64,000 nucleotides of DNA, taken from positions 7,826,042 through 7,890,041 of the forward strand of contig OX393551.1 of NCBI GenBank assembly GCA_947650365.1, written 5' to 3'. Below the pieces are notes generated by a model. That model was not told the DNA's origin. It searched no databases and saw only the letters and a list, made by a program, of their open reading frames with translations. This document shows, piece by piece, positions 34,101 through 43,646 of the stretch (position 1 is the stretch's first letter; every line of letters begins with the position of its first letter). The stretch comes from Chamaelirium japonicum (lineage: Eukaryota; Streptophyta; Magnoliopsida; Liliales; Melanthiaceae). A program made the translations under genes and the position numbers.

Positions 34101-35472
34101 GGGTCAGAGGATCGCCGTCTCTGGTCCGAGGAGCGATGGTCAGAGAAATCTTGTGGCCGTCGAGAGGGTACTTCCCAGGCTTCACTTTCTGTGCAGGAGG
34201 TTGAGATGGCTCCGCCCTCCAAGGTTCATAGTCTTCCTGAGACTCAGGCTTCTTGGAGTGGGTGTACTTCTCCCAAGAGGAGAAAGTTGGACCTCTTGTG
34301 CGAGGCAGCTTTGACTGGTGCTGACGAGGCAGGGCCATCTCGAGAGGGAGAGCCAGGGCTTTTTGCTGATGAGGTAATCCCTCCTTCCGGGGTATCTTCT
34401 TCGGATGCTGCAGGTATGCCTTGTTCCTTGTTTCTTATGAATGTCTGTGCTTGCACTCTTACTTCGTTAGCTAAGTTGTCCAGCTCTCATTTTGGCAGGG
34501 TCTGCTGGACCAGACTGCGAGTCTGCCCCAAAGGGGGTTGGGCAGGAGTGCTCTCCTATTAGAGCCACGTTGGTCGAAGGTGGCGGGCTGGATATTCCCT
34601 GGGATAACTTGGAGCTCTTGAGAGCGTGTGGAGCAGATTTTACCGGCAGTGCTGTCAACCTGGATGATATTGACGTGGAGCAGTTGGGCTTTGGGGAGGA
34701 GGGTGAGGTCTCCAGTGTAGGGAGAGAACAGACTCCTCCAGCTCGGTCCGGTACTCCGGCAGAGGCTACTCCCGCAGTCGTTTCGTCGGGAGGTTTACCT
34801 GTGCCTCCTCCTTCGGCTCCGGTGGTTCCGCTGACTGTTATCACGGCGATGGTCCAGGAGGCGGTTCCTACACTTGAGTCTTCAGGACCGGAGCCCACCT
34901 TGCCTGTGCACTCAGAGGCAGTCAGGGGGAAGTGCAGTTCTCGAGACCTTCTTTCTGTGCTTCTTTTGGAGAGCTGTCGGAAGTATATCCAGACGACGCT
35001 CGCACCCTTCCAGGAGGAGGGCTTTGCCGCTTTGAGCAGCTGGTGGGTCCTCGAGGGGTCTGAGTTTTGCAAGAGTCTGGCGGCCTTCCAAGTAGATGGC
35101 TCTTTGTTTGAGACACAGATGCGTGTTCTCTTGGCGGATAGTGAAGCTCATTGCTTGAAACGGGCTTCGATGGAAGATGACCTCCCCCTGATACTGGCAA
35201 AGGCCGAGGACGAGGAGCGTCGACTGGAGGCGCAGCATGCACTTGCTGCTGCGAGCCTTGTTCGGGCGCAGAAGAAGCTAGAGGCTGCTCGCGCATCTTT
35301 CGAGAAAGCTGAGACGATCGAGAAGTCTTCTGGAGCAGACTTGGCAAAGCAGCGCATCGAGCTGGCGACGCATCGGGAGCGGGTAGCTTCTCGGTCTTCA
35401 GAGTTGGAGCGCATGGAGGTTACTGACGGCGAGCTGCTCCAACGTCTCAAAGGATTTGATTCGCTTTACTAG
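31051..35472 (+). CDS. Antisense gene of the Tat element: plant-mobile-domain-like, coiled-coil protein
   Basis: Proposed exons are 31051-31142, 32267-34413 and 34499-35472: 3213 nt, 1070 residues. The 85 bp second intron is well supported: exon frames are open, the donor is CAG|GTATGC, the acceptor is tttggcag, and the join restores frame. The first exon is less sure; it starts with two ATGs, ends at GAG|GTGATC, and its phase fits the acceptor tttctttttcag at 32266. Exon 2 encodes a region like the plant mobile domain, with ALCEQWCPETNTF, GITLRDVHIISGCP and RPGTFLAAARM, at about residues 175-540. A basic PKRRKLD, resembling a nuclear-localisation signal, comes near the end of exon 2. Exon 3 gives a proline/serine linker and a long charged coiled coil. 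Extra genes between pol and the 3' LTR, some antisense, are known in Tat elements; the function is unknown. Without exon 1, translation could start within exon 2. Confidence 0.75.
31150..31198. repeat. CTT/CCT microsatellite
   Basis: A (CTC)n then (TTC)n run in the proposed first intron of the antisense gene. Confidence 0.85.
31280..31830. repeat. GC-rich array including a 77 bp tandem repeat
   Basis: The block is almost entirely G and C with recurrent ggccggagccgggcgcgg. The segment starting ggaggtcggcggcg recurs at 31613, 31690 and 31767, a 77 bp period. Long frames across it on both strands are rich in G, A, R and P and have no recognisable domain, so they are not annotated as genes. Confidence 0.8.
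31840..32203. repeat. 87 bp minisatellite with a hairpin in every unit
   Basis: Four units of about 85-95 bp begin with a C-run, then a T/A-rich stretch, ggagagat and ggtcgtggctttttgccatg, then ccccctctatctttctttatt. Each unit contains a hairpin of the form GTCATGGC-ttt-GCCATGAC or a near variant. The array lies in the non-coding part before the 3' LTR, where Tat elements are known to have variable tandem repeats, and in the proposed first intron of the antisense gene. Confidence 0.85.
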
Positions 35473-35729
35473 CATGTCGCATTTCCTTTTCTTTCTTGTC
35501 ATTTCTGTTGAACAGACTTGTAGTTCTGCTTTTCTTTATCTGGTGATAACTTAATATCATGCATCTATTTGTTTTGGACTTGTATTCTGGAATGGCGGAG
35601 CTTGGTTGTGTTTTTCTTTTGTTTGGACTGAACCTTTACAGGCTGCCTACGTACCCTACTGAGAGGGATCAAGTCACACGTAGTTCCTTTTTTTTTTTTT
35701 TTTTTTTTGCAAGGAATGTAGCCCTGCTT
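35473..35729. other. 257 bp between the converging gag-pol and antisense genes
   Basis: The antisense stop (35472) and the polyprotein stop (35730) face each other. The interval holds a run of about 23 T on the plus strand (about 35686-35708). No separate gene is seen, and it probably forms the 3' UTRs of both transcripts. Confidence 0.7.
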
Positions 35730-38700
35730 TTAGGCATAGTACCTTTTGAGGTACTTGCCATTGATGGGGCCGAGTGTAAGCCCTTCTGGCGTGGTGAGAA
35801 GGTATGCGCCGTTGGAGTAGACCTCTTTGACAATGTGCGGCCCATCCCACTTGGCGTCGAACTTCTTTCCTCCTCGATGCGAAAGGATGATGGGGCGTTT
35901 GACTGCAAGCACCAATTCTCCTTTTTGGAAGGATCGAGGGCGAATCCTCTTGTTGAAGGCTCGGGTCAGCCTAGCCTGGTAGCATTCCAGGCGTTGCTGG
36001 GCTTCGAGGCGCCTCTCATCCAGGGCTTCCAATTCTGCTAGGCGAAGTTGAGCGTTGTCGCCGTTGACGAGGCCTTCCTGGACGGCTATCCTGAGTGACG
36101 GGATCTGGAGTTCAAGCGGGAGGACAGCTTCTACTCCGTAGACCAGCGAGTACGGAGTCGCCTGTGTTGGCGTGCGAAAAGAGGTGCGATATGCCCATAG
36201 CGCTTCGCCCATGCGTTCATGCCAGTCTTTCTTCGACTTCGAGACGACTTTCTCCAAAAGTTTGCAGAGTGTTTTGTTGAAAGCTTCAGCTAGGCCATTG
36301 GCAGAGGCGTTGTACATGGTTGAACACCTTTGCTTGATATCGAACTTGGCACAAAATTGGCTGACGGCGGCGTTCTTGAATTGCTTCCCGTTATCCGTAA
36401 CGATATAGCGAGGGATGCCGTACCGAAAGATGATGTCGTTCTGGATGAAGTTGATAACAGAGTGCCTGGTAACTTCTCGCAATGGTACTGCCTCAGCCCA
36501 CTTGGAGAAGTAATCTGTTGCCGCCAGGATATAAAGATGCTGCTTGGATGACTTGGGTAGCGGGCCGACAATGTCGAGTCCCCATCCATCGAAGGGCCAT
36601 GATGCGATGGTTGGATGCAAAGGTTCCGGAGGCTGCCGGATGTAGTCGCCATGCAGCTGGCAAGTGTGGCATCTCTTTGCAAACTCGAGGGAGTCCTTGA
36701 TCATAGTGGGCCAGTAGTACCCCATCCGCCTGATGCGAAAGTGCAGCTTTGGACCGGACTGATGTGAGCCACAGATCCCGGCATGGACTTCTTCTAGTGC
36801 TGTTTCTGCTTCTTCTTTTGCAAGACACCTTAGGAGCGCACCATCATAGCTTCGACGGTACAACTCGTTGTTGAAGTGGAAGAATTTCAGAGATCGCCTG
36901 CGAATGTCGACTTTACGCTTTGGATCTTCAGGGAGCTTCCCGTGGACGAGAAAATCTATAAATGGTTGTCTCCAATCTAGCTCGTCGGTCATGAGAACGT
37001 GTACTGCGTTGACTTGGTCCGGGATCCCCATGGGGAGGCCCTCCTCGGTGATCACCATTCTCTTACAGATAGGGATGATGAGTTGGCTTTTTTCTGGGAA
37101 CGGAAGTGTAGCCGCCAAATTTGCAAGCGCATCAGCCTGCTGATTGAGGTTTCTGGGAACATGCTGGATTGAAGCATCTTTGAGTGTACCAAGGAGTTTC
37201 AGGGCTCGTAGGTGCAAAGGCACGAGATCTTCTTTGTTGACCTCGTATGCTCCCAATATTTGTTGAATGACGAGTTGAGAGTCGCCGAAGATTGTGAGCC
37301 CTTGAAGTTTCATATCATTGGCGAGTTCGAGGCCAATGATAAGAGCTTGATATTCTGCCCTGTTGTTGGAGCATGGTTCTGATAGTAGAAACGAGAAGGG
37401 AAGTACTTCGTCGTTTGGTGTGACGAAGATAACTCCCGCTCCTGCTATGTCTTGCCTGGCCGCACCGTCGAAGAACATTTTCCAAGAAGGGGCGATGTCG
37501 ATGCAGAATACTTCTTCGTCTGGGAGATCTTCCGATAGTTCCCATTCTGCTGGAAGGGGGTATTCTGCTAGGAAATCTGCGAGAGCTTGACCCTTGACCG
37601 CTTTACGAGGGACAAAGGTGATGTCAAACTCAAGGAGGAGCAAAGCCCACTTGGCCAGACGTCCGGAGAGCACTGGTCTTGACATGATATATTTGAGCGG
37701 GTCAGCTTTTGAGACGAGCCTGATGGCGTGAGCTAACATATAGTGTCGCAGCTTTTTTGTAGCGAAGATGAGCGCCAGACAGACCTTCTCAATCGGGGAG
37801 TAGTTTAGCTCCGCGCCGATGAGAGTGCGGCTCAAATAGTAGCATGCTGTTTCCTTGCCTAGCTCGTTGTCTTGAGCCAGGAGTGCCCCCAAGGACTGCT
37901 CCTGGGCGCTGATGTAAAGGACCAATGGTTTGCCTTGAACTGGTGCTGTCAGAACCGGGGGCTTAAGCAAGTAATCCCTGATGTTTTGGAGGGCTTCCTG
38001 GCAAGCTTCATCCCACTTGAATGCTGCTCCTTTCTTCATGAGGCGGCTGAAGGGTCTGCATTTTCCAGCTAAGTTGGCGATAAACCTTCTGATATATGCT
38101 AGATGGCCCTGGAGACCTCGGAGGTCTCGCACGGTTTTCGGGATTGGCATATTGAAGATAGCATCTATCTTAGTTTGATCTATCTCGATGCCTCGATGGC
38201 GTACGACAAAGCCGAGAAACTTTCCCGAGGAGACCCCAAATGCGCATTTAAGCGGGTTCATGCGGAGTTGGTACCTTCGAAGTCGCTTAAAGATTAGCTC
38301 AAGGTCTTGAAGATGTGTTGACTTTTGTCTTGATTTTACCACGAGGTCGTCGACATAGCATTCTACATTCTGATGAAGGATATCGTCGAAATTTTTTTGC
38401 ATGGCTCGTTGGTAAGTAGCTCCTGCGTTCTTCAAGCCGAAAGGCATGACTTTGTAGCAGTAAATCCCTTTTGGCGTGCGGAATGCCGTAAGCTCTTCGT
38501 CTTTGGGCGCCATCCGGATCTGGTTGTAGCCTGAGGATCCATCCATGAAGGTTAGTGCTTCATGGCCCGTTGTTGCGTCCACCATTAGTTCTGTGATTGG
38601 CAGTGGGAAGTCATCTTTGGGGCATGCATTGTTTAAGTCCCTGAAGTCCACGCATACTCTGATCTGGCCGTTCTTCTTCTTGACTGGGACCACGCTGGAG

Positions 38701-41700
38701 ATCCATGTTGGATATTTAACTTCTCGGATAAAGCCGGCTTCGATGAGCTTGTTGACTTCACCTTCTATTTGAGGCACTAGTTCCGGCCGGTAGCGTCTTT
38801 GTCCTTGCTTGATGGCGCTAGCTCCATGCCTGACAGCAAGCTGGTGTACTGCAATCTTGGGGTCAAGTCCGGGCATTTCCTTGTAGGACCATGCGAAGAC
38901 ATCTCTATATTCTTGGAGTAGCTTGGTGTATGCGGCCTCCTCTTCGGGAGTCAGGAGTGCACTTACGAATGTAGGCCGAGGATCCTCTTGTGTACCCAAG
39001 TTGATTTCTTTCAAATTGTCGACGGTAGATTGCCCCCCTTCTTCGAGGACCGGCGGTGCATCGGGCAATTCGTCGTCCGAAGTAGAAGTAGCGTCGATTG
39101 GAGAGTCAGAAACGGTGATGTGATTAGCGGAGACCAGAATAATGTCGGTGATGTCGCCTGTATCGTAGAATGAGAAGGGTGGGTGGGTGGGAATGATTTT
39201 TCTCACCTCAGTGGGTGGCTTTCCCAAACGGTCGAATACTGACCTTCGCTTTGCCTGTCTGATTGGCCCAAGTCTTTTGAATACTGATATGGGATTTTGA
39301 CTTGCCTGGTTTTTGACGTTCTTCTTTGGCATTTGAGGTGCGGTCTGACGCCGAGCTCGATATCGTCTTCTTTTGGCGACATTGGTGGAGCGTGCATCGG
39401 AGGTTGACGATCCTTCTTCTGCTTCTTCTACCAACTTCACCTCAATATAGTTAGAGGTGAAGGTCTTCTCTCCTGTTATCTTGATGACCATCGGGGTTTG
39501 ACGGGAGCCGATGCCTCGCCGATTTGGTGGGATCTGCTCGCCACCCTGGAGTAAATGGGCTTGAGTCTTAGTCATCCCGTGTGGTATTGGAGCTGGCAGG
39601 AGTGTACTCATATGTGCAGCACTATCTTTGTCGTAGCCAGCTTTGAACAGCAGCTTGGCGGCATTTTGCCCCCAGCTTCCTTTTGGCTTGAATGTGAGTT
39701 GGCTGGATTCGAAGGGATTGATGGGTTTTGGCGAATTTGAAGCTTGCCCCAGGCTGGGTAGTGGCAGTGTCATCTCTTGCAGAGTGATGACGTTAGCTTC
39801 CGATAGCGGTTGGACTATCCCTTTTGGCGAGGCAAAAGGTGGTGGTTTATCTTTACGAAGCCACTGAGGCGTGAGGCGTAAGACTGTCGTAGCTTGGACA
39901 GGTAATGGAGTATGCTTCATGGATCTTGGCTTGGAACTGATGCGGATTCTTCGCCTTGGTGCTAGCACTTCTTTGACTTCGTGTATCGCCTTAGATGGTG
40001 GTACTGGATTTGGAGTTGGCAGAGCTTTGTCCTGCTCCATCCTTTTAGCTTTCTGAGTTCGAGGAGCTTTAGCTGGAAGGACTTCTGCAACAAGGTCCTT
40101 TGCTTGGTAAAATTTGGCATCGGCGAGGTGCGCTTCAGCCTCATTGAATGGCTTGTCGTCTGCAATAATGCACTTTTCCAGACCTTTCTCGTAATACTTG
40201 AGGCATTGGTGCCAGGTAGATACCACGACACCGTTTTCATGCAGCCACGGTCTTCCCAGCAAAAGGTGATATGATGTTTGACAGTCGATGACGTGGAAAA
40301 GAACCGTCGTGTCAAGCTGACTGATGGAGAGTTTTAGACGAATGATCCCTATGGTGGACTGCCCTCCTTGGTTGAACCCTTGGATGACCAGCTGGCTTTG
40401 TGAGAGCTGGTCGGTGGTGATGTCGAGCTGGCGCATTGTTTGGATAGGCATGATGTTGACGGCGGAGCCGCAATCCAACAGGATTCGATTTACCGGCTTC
40501 TCGTTGATGTATCCCGAGACATAGACGGGTCGATTGTGCAGTCGTGTTCCGAGCTGCAGATCTTCGTCCGAGAAAGTTATTGCTGCGTTACATGAGACAA
40601 TAGATTTGTCCTTCTCGGTATTTTTCTTTTTTCTTTTGTAACTGTCTGGGTCTGTCAAAGCCTCGGCCATTGCTAGGCGAGCTTTCTCTGGGAGGTGTAG
40701 TGCTTCTATGAGTGGCAAGTGCAGGATTGCCTCATCGTAAGCAGCAGTACTGGCTTTGTCGGAATCATCCTCTTCGTTGTCGGTGTTGCTTTCTTCAGAA
40801 GGCTTGATCCTATCTTCTTCTTCCGGTGCCGTGTGAATCTCAACCATGCAACAGGAGGCTTCGCATTGCTGATCAGATGGGAGGAAGTAATCGGGGAAGA
40901 ACTCCTGCAACGTTGTCGGTTCTGGAGGGTTTTGCAGGAGGAGATCATCAGGATCTGCCGGCGGTACTTTGAATCCCCTCCTTCCTGGAGCTTTGCTTTT
41001 CTTTTTGTAAGTTTTTCGTTCTGGAAGCTTCCTTGTTACCCGATCGAGCTTGCGACTTTTTGGCATCCATGGCCTTCGTCTGCGGGGCAACATGACCCAG
41101 GCATCTTCATCAGTGGATTCTTCGTTACCAAGGTGAAGGTCTGGAATGGCAGCTGTAGGTTCTTCATGGGTCAGGGAGACCTGCTTCTCTGGGGACCTTG
41201 GTGGTTCGCCTTCTGACTCCCAGCCGGTGGGCTTGATTTCTTCTATTGAGACAGACGGAGGTTTGGAATAGAGGACGTGGTAGTCGAATTTACCTGAGGG
41301 CTGGCCTAACAGGCCGACCTCCGGGTCTCCTTGTTCGTACCTTGTCTGGAGATTCGTGGGTTCTCCGTGATTCGGGGAGCCTTGCTCCTCTGGGGACCTT
41401 GGTGGCTCGCCTTCTGACTCCCAGCCGGTGGGCTTGATTTCTTCTATCGAGACAGACGAAGGTCTGGAATAGAGGACGTAGTAGTCGAATTTACCTGAGG
41501 GCTGGCCTAACAGACCGACCTCCGGGTCTCCTTCCTCGTACCTCGTCTGGAGATTCCGCTGGGACATAGCTTTGTTTGAGAGAGACATTGATGTAGACGA
41601 CGGTTGCCCCCAGGGCAGTGACGTTTCTTCCTCAGCGAGCTTAGGAGCGTACTGCTGTCGTCTTGAGACTTTCCGTCGTGGAGCTAACTTCGCAATTGGC

Positions 41701-43574
41701 CTTTGACGATTGATGCGCAACTTGGGCCTTCTCTGGTGGGTAGCAACGAGTACCGGTTGAAACGAACCGAAGGTGATGGATGTCATGTTTGCCGTTGCAA
41801 CGTCGCTGGAGTCGATCTCAATTTTTCCTTGCTTTGCGAGCGCCATGATCTTCTCTTTGAAAACGAAACACTTCTCAATAGGATGGCTGACCAGCCGGTG
41901 GTATTTGCAGAAGAGCGGATCGTTGACCCGATGCATCTGTTCGGGCCTTTTTGAAGGAGGAAGCTCGATCATCTTTTCTTGTAGTAGTTGATCGAACATG
42001 GAGGAGACTTCCGAGTCTGGAAAGGGATACTCTTTGGCCTCGAGTTCTTCTAGAGTCATCTTTGACTGTCTTTGAGATGGAGGCGGTGGTATAGCAGCTC
42101 CCTTTTCTTGATCCGGTTTGCCACTGATTTTGAGTGGCTTGGAGGCCGAGGCGATGTCGGTGACGTTAACTTGCTTTGATTTGGGTGCCGGCGGTTTGTC
42201 TTTCTTTTCCACCTTCAGGAAGTCTTTGGTCTTCGAGTCCCCGCGATTTGCTAAGCTGAGCTCCATGTCGTGGGCTCGAGTTGCGAGTTCTTCGAAGGAC
42301 CGAGGCTTGATCCCCTTGAGGATGTAGAGTAAGCCCCAGTGCATGCCTTGGGTGCACATCTCGATAGCCGAGTCTTCCGACAAACGGTCTCGTGAATTCA
42401 GGGCGAGATTCCTCCATCGATCGATGTAGTCGATTACTGACTCGTCCTTCCTTTGCTTGACGGCAGTAAGCTCGGTCATGCTAACGATGCGCCGAGTGCT
42501 GTAGAAGCGGTTGAGGAATTCTCTTTCCATTTGATCCCAGCTGTCAATGGATCCTGGAGGAAGGTCAACATACCAATCAAAAGCGTTACCTTTGAGGGTG
42601 CGAACGAACTGCTTCACCATCTCGTCGCCGTATGTGCCGGCGTTGTTGCAAGTTTCGACGAAGTGGGCAATGTGTTGCCTTGGGTTCCCCTTTCCGTCGA
42701 AGTGTTGAAACTTTGGTGGCTGGAACCCGGTAGGGAAGCGCAGCTGCTGGATCCTTGCGGTGTAAGGCTTTGAGTATGCCGCCGTGATCGGAGGTAGGCT
42801 GCCGCCGTGGGAACGCATCATGTCAGCCACCAGTGCTTGTATTTGCTGGGCATTCATCGTTGCTGCCACTGAAGGTTGCGCGGCTATCGAGACCGGCACG
42901 GGGGCCGAGGAAAGTGCAGGAGTAATTGCTAGTGTTGCCGGGCCAACTTCTGCAAGAGCAGGAGTTGGAGATGGGGCTGGAGCAGCTACTGGAGAAGCAG
43001 GAGGTTGACCGAATGTTGCGGCATCCCTGGCACTCAGCCTTTGAAGTAAGGTGTTGATGTGACGATCTTTCTCTTCCATTAGTCGGGTGAGCTGAGCCAT
43101 GTGTTCACTCATTTGCATGACTTGGAGCTGGAGAGCGGACGGAGGATGATGTCGCAGGACGTCTCGATGTTGTATGCCCACACCTTCGCCATCGTCGTCG
43201 GAGACGTAGTTATGATGACTTGCTTCTGCTTGATGACGGATGTTTGCCCCCGGCAAGGGAGGTGCAAAGTCCGCTGGAGAACCCGAACGGGTTCGGGGTT
43301 GGGGCTGGTCCTCCCCAAATTTCTGGACAGATGTTCCAGGATTGAGGCTTGTTTCTTCATGCACCAAGGCCTCATTGGCGCCTTGGCGGGCATCTTCGGT
43401 AGCAGTTTCCGGCGTGAAGAAGTCCGCAAGAGTTTGAGTACGCCGAGTGTAAACGCGTACTACCGGGGGAATGTCATCCACCGGGTTTTCTGGATCGCCG
43501 TGTTGGAGTAGTGGAGACTCGGCGATAGGTGAGAGGCTTGTTGGAGCAAACGTATCATCGTTCGTCCTGGCCAT
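35730..43574 (-). CDS. Tat-type Gypsy gag-pol polyprotein, 2614 residues
   Basis: One uninterrupted frame starts at an ATG (MARTNDDTF) 72 bp inside the 5' LTR boundary. Domains in order, with approximate residues: capsid-type gag (275-440, FDGKGNPRQHIAHFVE), a C/H-rich segment (555-570), an in-frame 67-residue tandem duplication (672-805), aspartic protease (LLDCGSAVNIMP, about 1033), reverse transcriptase (1585-1790; YVDD about 1740), first RNase H (1870-2000, with degraded catalytic text), second RNase H (2030-2155; FFDGAA, NNRAEYQAL, FGDSQ, NQQADALANLA), and integrase (2255-2500). The integrase has CHTC zinc-binding cysteines and acidic residues in GLDIVGP, VTDNG and NGLAEAFNK. A C-terminal GPHIVKEV...GKYLKRYY module follows. 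The polyprotein makes the capsid, copies the RNA and inserts the cDNA. DCGS at the protease site in place of the usual DTGS/DSGS is seen in many plant Gypsy elements. Confidence 0.97.
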   Translation of the reverse strand: MARTNDDTFAPTSLSPIAESPLLQHGDPENPVDDIPPVVRVYTRRTQTLADFFTPETATEDARQGANEALVHEETSLNPGTSVQKFGEDQPQPRTRSGSPADFAPPLPGANIRHQAEASHHNYVSDDDGEGVGIQHRDVLRHHPPSALQLQVMQMSEHMAQLTRLMEEKDRHINTLLQRLSARDAATFGQPPASPVAAPAPSPTPALAEVGPATLAITPALSSAPVPVSIAAQPSVAATMNAQQIQALVADMMRSHGGSLPPITAAYSKPYTARIQQLRFPTGFQPPKFQHFDGKGNPRQHIAHFVETCNNAGTYGDEMVKQFVRTLKGNAFDWYVDLPPGSIDSWDQMEREFLNRFYSTRRIVSMTELTAVKQRKDESVIDYIDRWRNLALNSRDRLSEDSAIEMCTQGMHWGLLYILKGIKPRSFEELATRAHDMELSLANRGDSKTKDFLKVEKKDKPPAPKSKQVNVTDIASASKPLKISGKPDQEKGAAIPPPPSQRQSKMTLEELEAKEYPFPDSEVSSMFDQLLQEKMIELPPSKRPEQMHRVNDPLFCKYHRLVSHPIEKCFVFKEKIMALAKQGKIEIDSSDVATANMTSITFGSFQPVLVATHQRRPKLRINRQRPIAKLAPRRKVSRRQQYAPKLAEEETSLPWGQPSSTSMSLSNKAMSQRNLQTRYEEGDPEVGLLGQPSGKFDYYVLYSRPSSVSIEEIKPTGWESEGEPPRSPEEQGSPNHGEPTNLQTRYEQGDPEVGLLGQPSGKFDYHVLYSKPPSVSIEEIKPTGWESEGEPPRSPEKQVSLTHEEPTAAIPDLHLGNEESTDEDAWVMLPRRRRPWMPKSRKLDRVTRKLPERKTYKKKSKAPGRRGFKVPPADPDDLLLQNPPEPTTLQEFFPDYFLPSDQQCEASCCMVEIHTAPEEEDRIKPSEESNTDNEEDDSDKASTAAYDEAILHLPLIEALHLPEKARLAMAEALTDPDSYKRKKKNTEKDKSIVSCNAAITFSDEDLQLGTRLHNRPVYVSGYINEKPVNRILLDCGSAVNIMPIQTMRQLDITTDQLSQSQLVIQGFNQGGQSTIGIIRLKLSISQLDTTVLFHVIDCQTSYHLLLGRPWLHENGVVVSTWHQCLKYYEKGLEKCIIADDKPFNEAEAHLADAKFYQAKDLVAEVLPAKAPRTQKAKRMEQDKALPTPNPVPPSKAIHEVKEVLAPRRRIRISSKPRSMKHTPLPVQATTVLRLTPQWLRKDKPPPFASPKGIVQPLSEANVITLQEMTLPLPSLGQASNSPKPINPFESSQLTFKPKGSWGQNAAKLLFKAGYDKDSAAHMSTLLPAPIPHGMTKTQAHLLQGGEQIPPNRRGIGSRQTPMVIKITGEKTFTSNYIEVKLVEEAEEGSSTSDARSTNVAKRRRYRARRQTAPQMPKKNVKNQASQNPISVFKRLGPIRQAKRRSVFDRLGKPPTEVRKIIPTHPPFSFYDTGDITDIILVSANHITVSDSPIDATSTSDDELPDAPPVLEEGGQSTVDNLKEINLGTQEDPRPTFVSALLTPEEEAAYTKLLQEYRDVFAWSYKEMPGLDPKIAVHQLAVRHGASAIKQGQRRYRPELVPQIEGEVNKLIEAGFIREVKYPTWISSVVPVKKKNGQIRVCVDFRDLNNACPKDDFPLPITELMVDATTGHEALTFMDGSSGYNQIRMAPKDEELTAFRTPKGIYCYKVMPFGLKNAGATYQRAMQKNFDDILHQNVECYVDDLVVKSRQKSTHLQDLELIFKRLRRYQLRMNPLKCAFGVSSGKFLGFVVRHRGIEIDQTKIDAIFNMPIPKTVRDLRGLQGHLAYIRRFIANLAGKCRPFSRLMKKGAAFKWDEACQEALQNIRDYLLKPPVLTAPVQGKPLVLYISAQEQSLGALLAQDNELGKETACYYLSRTLIGAELNYSPIEKVCLALIFATKKLRHYMLAHAIRLVSKADPLKYIMSRPVLSGRLAKWALLLLEFDITFVPRKAVKGQALADFLAEYPLPAEWELSEDLPDEEVFCIDIAPSWKMFFDGAARQDIAGAGVIFVTPNDEVLPFSFLLSEPCSNNRAEYQALIIGLELANDMKLQGLTIFGDSQLVIQQILGAYEVNKEDLVPLHLRALKLLGTLKDASIQHVPRNLNQQADALANLAATLPFPEKSQLIIPICKRMVITEEGLPMGIPDQVNAVHVLMTDELDWRQPFIDFLVHGKLPEDPKRKVDIRRRSLKFFHFNNELYRRSYDGALLRCLAKEEAETALEEVHAGICGSHQSGPKLHFRIRRMGYYWPTMIKDSLEFAKRCHTCQLHGDYIRQPPEPLHPTIASWPFDGWGLDIVGPLPKSSKQHLYILAATDYFSKWAEAVPLREVTRHSVINFIQNDIIFRYGIPRYIVTDNGKQFKNAAVSQFCAKFDIKQRCSTMYNASANGLAEAFNKTLCKLLEKVVSKSKKDWHERMGEALWAYRTSFRTPTQATPYSLVYGVEAVLPLELQIPSLRIAVQEGLVNGDNAQLRLAELEALDERRLEAQQRLECYQARLTRAFNKRIRPRSFQKGELVLAVKRPIILSHRGGKKFDAKWDGPHIVKEVYSNGAYLLTTPEGLTLGPINGKYLKRYYA
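41195..41575 (-). repeat. In-frame 201 bp tandem duplication in gag-pol
   Basis: Two copies of a block encoding NLQTRYE-GDPEVGLLGQPS and then IEEIKPTGWESEGEPPRSPE lie 201 bp (67 codons) apart, with a few differences. The block separates gag from protease. Confidence 0.93.
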
Positions 43575-43621
43575 GGCGAACTTGAAGCAACTCCTTCAAA
43601 CGTACGGATGAAAGGAGAGGA

Positions 43622-43640
43622 GGTCCCCCTGGGCGTGCCA
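43622..43640 (-). other. Primer-binding site of the Tat element
   Basis: On the minus strand TGGCACGCCCAGGGGGACC lies six bases inside the 5' LTR. It starts with TGG, as required for pairing with a tRNA 3' CCA, and resembles the sites of other Tat-lineage elements. The tRNA species is not assigned. Confidence 0.7.
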
Positions 43641-43646
43641 GAAATC

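Noticed and set aside
35669..35908. Minus-strand frame ending in poly-lysine
   Set aside because: It overlaps the end of the polyprotein in another frame and ends in the T-run at 35686-35708.
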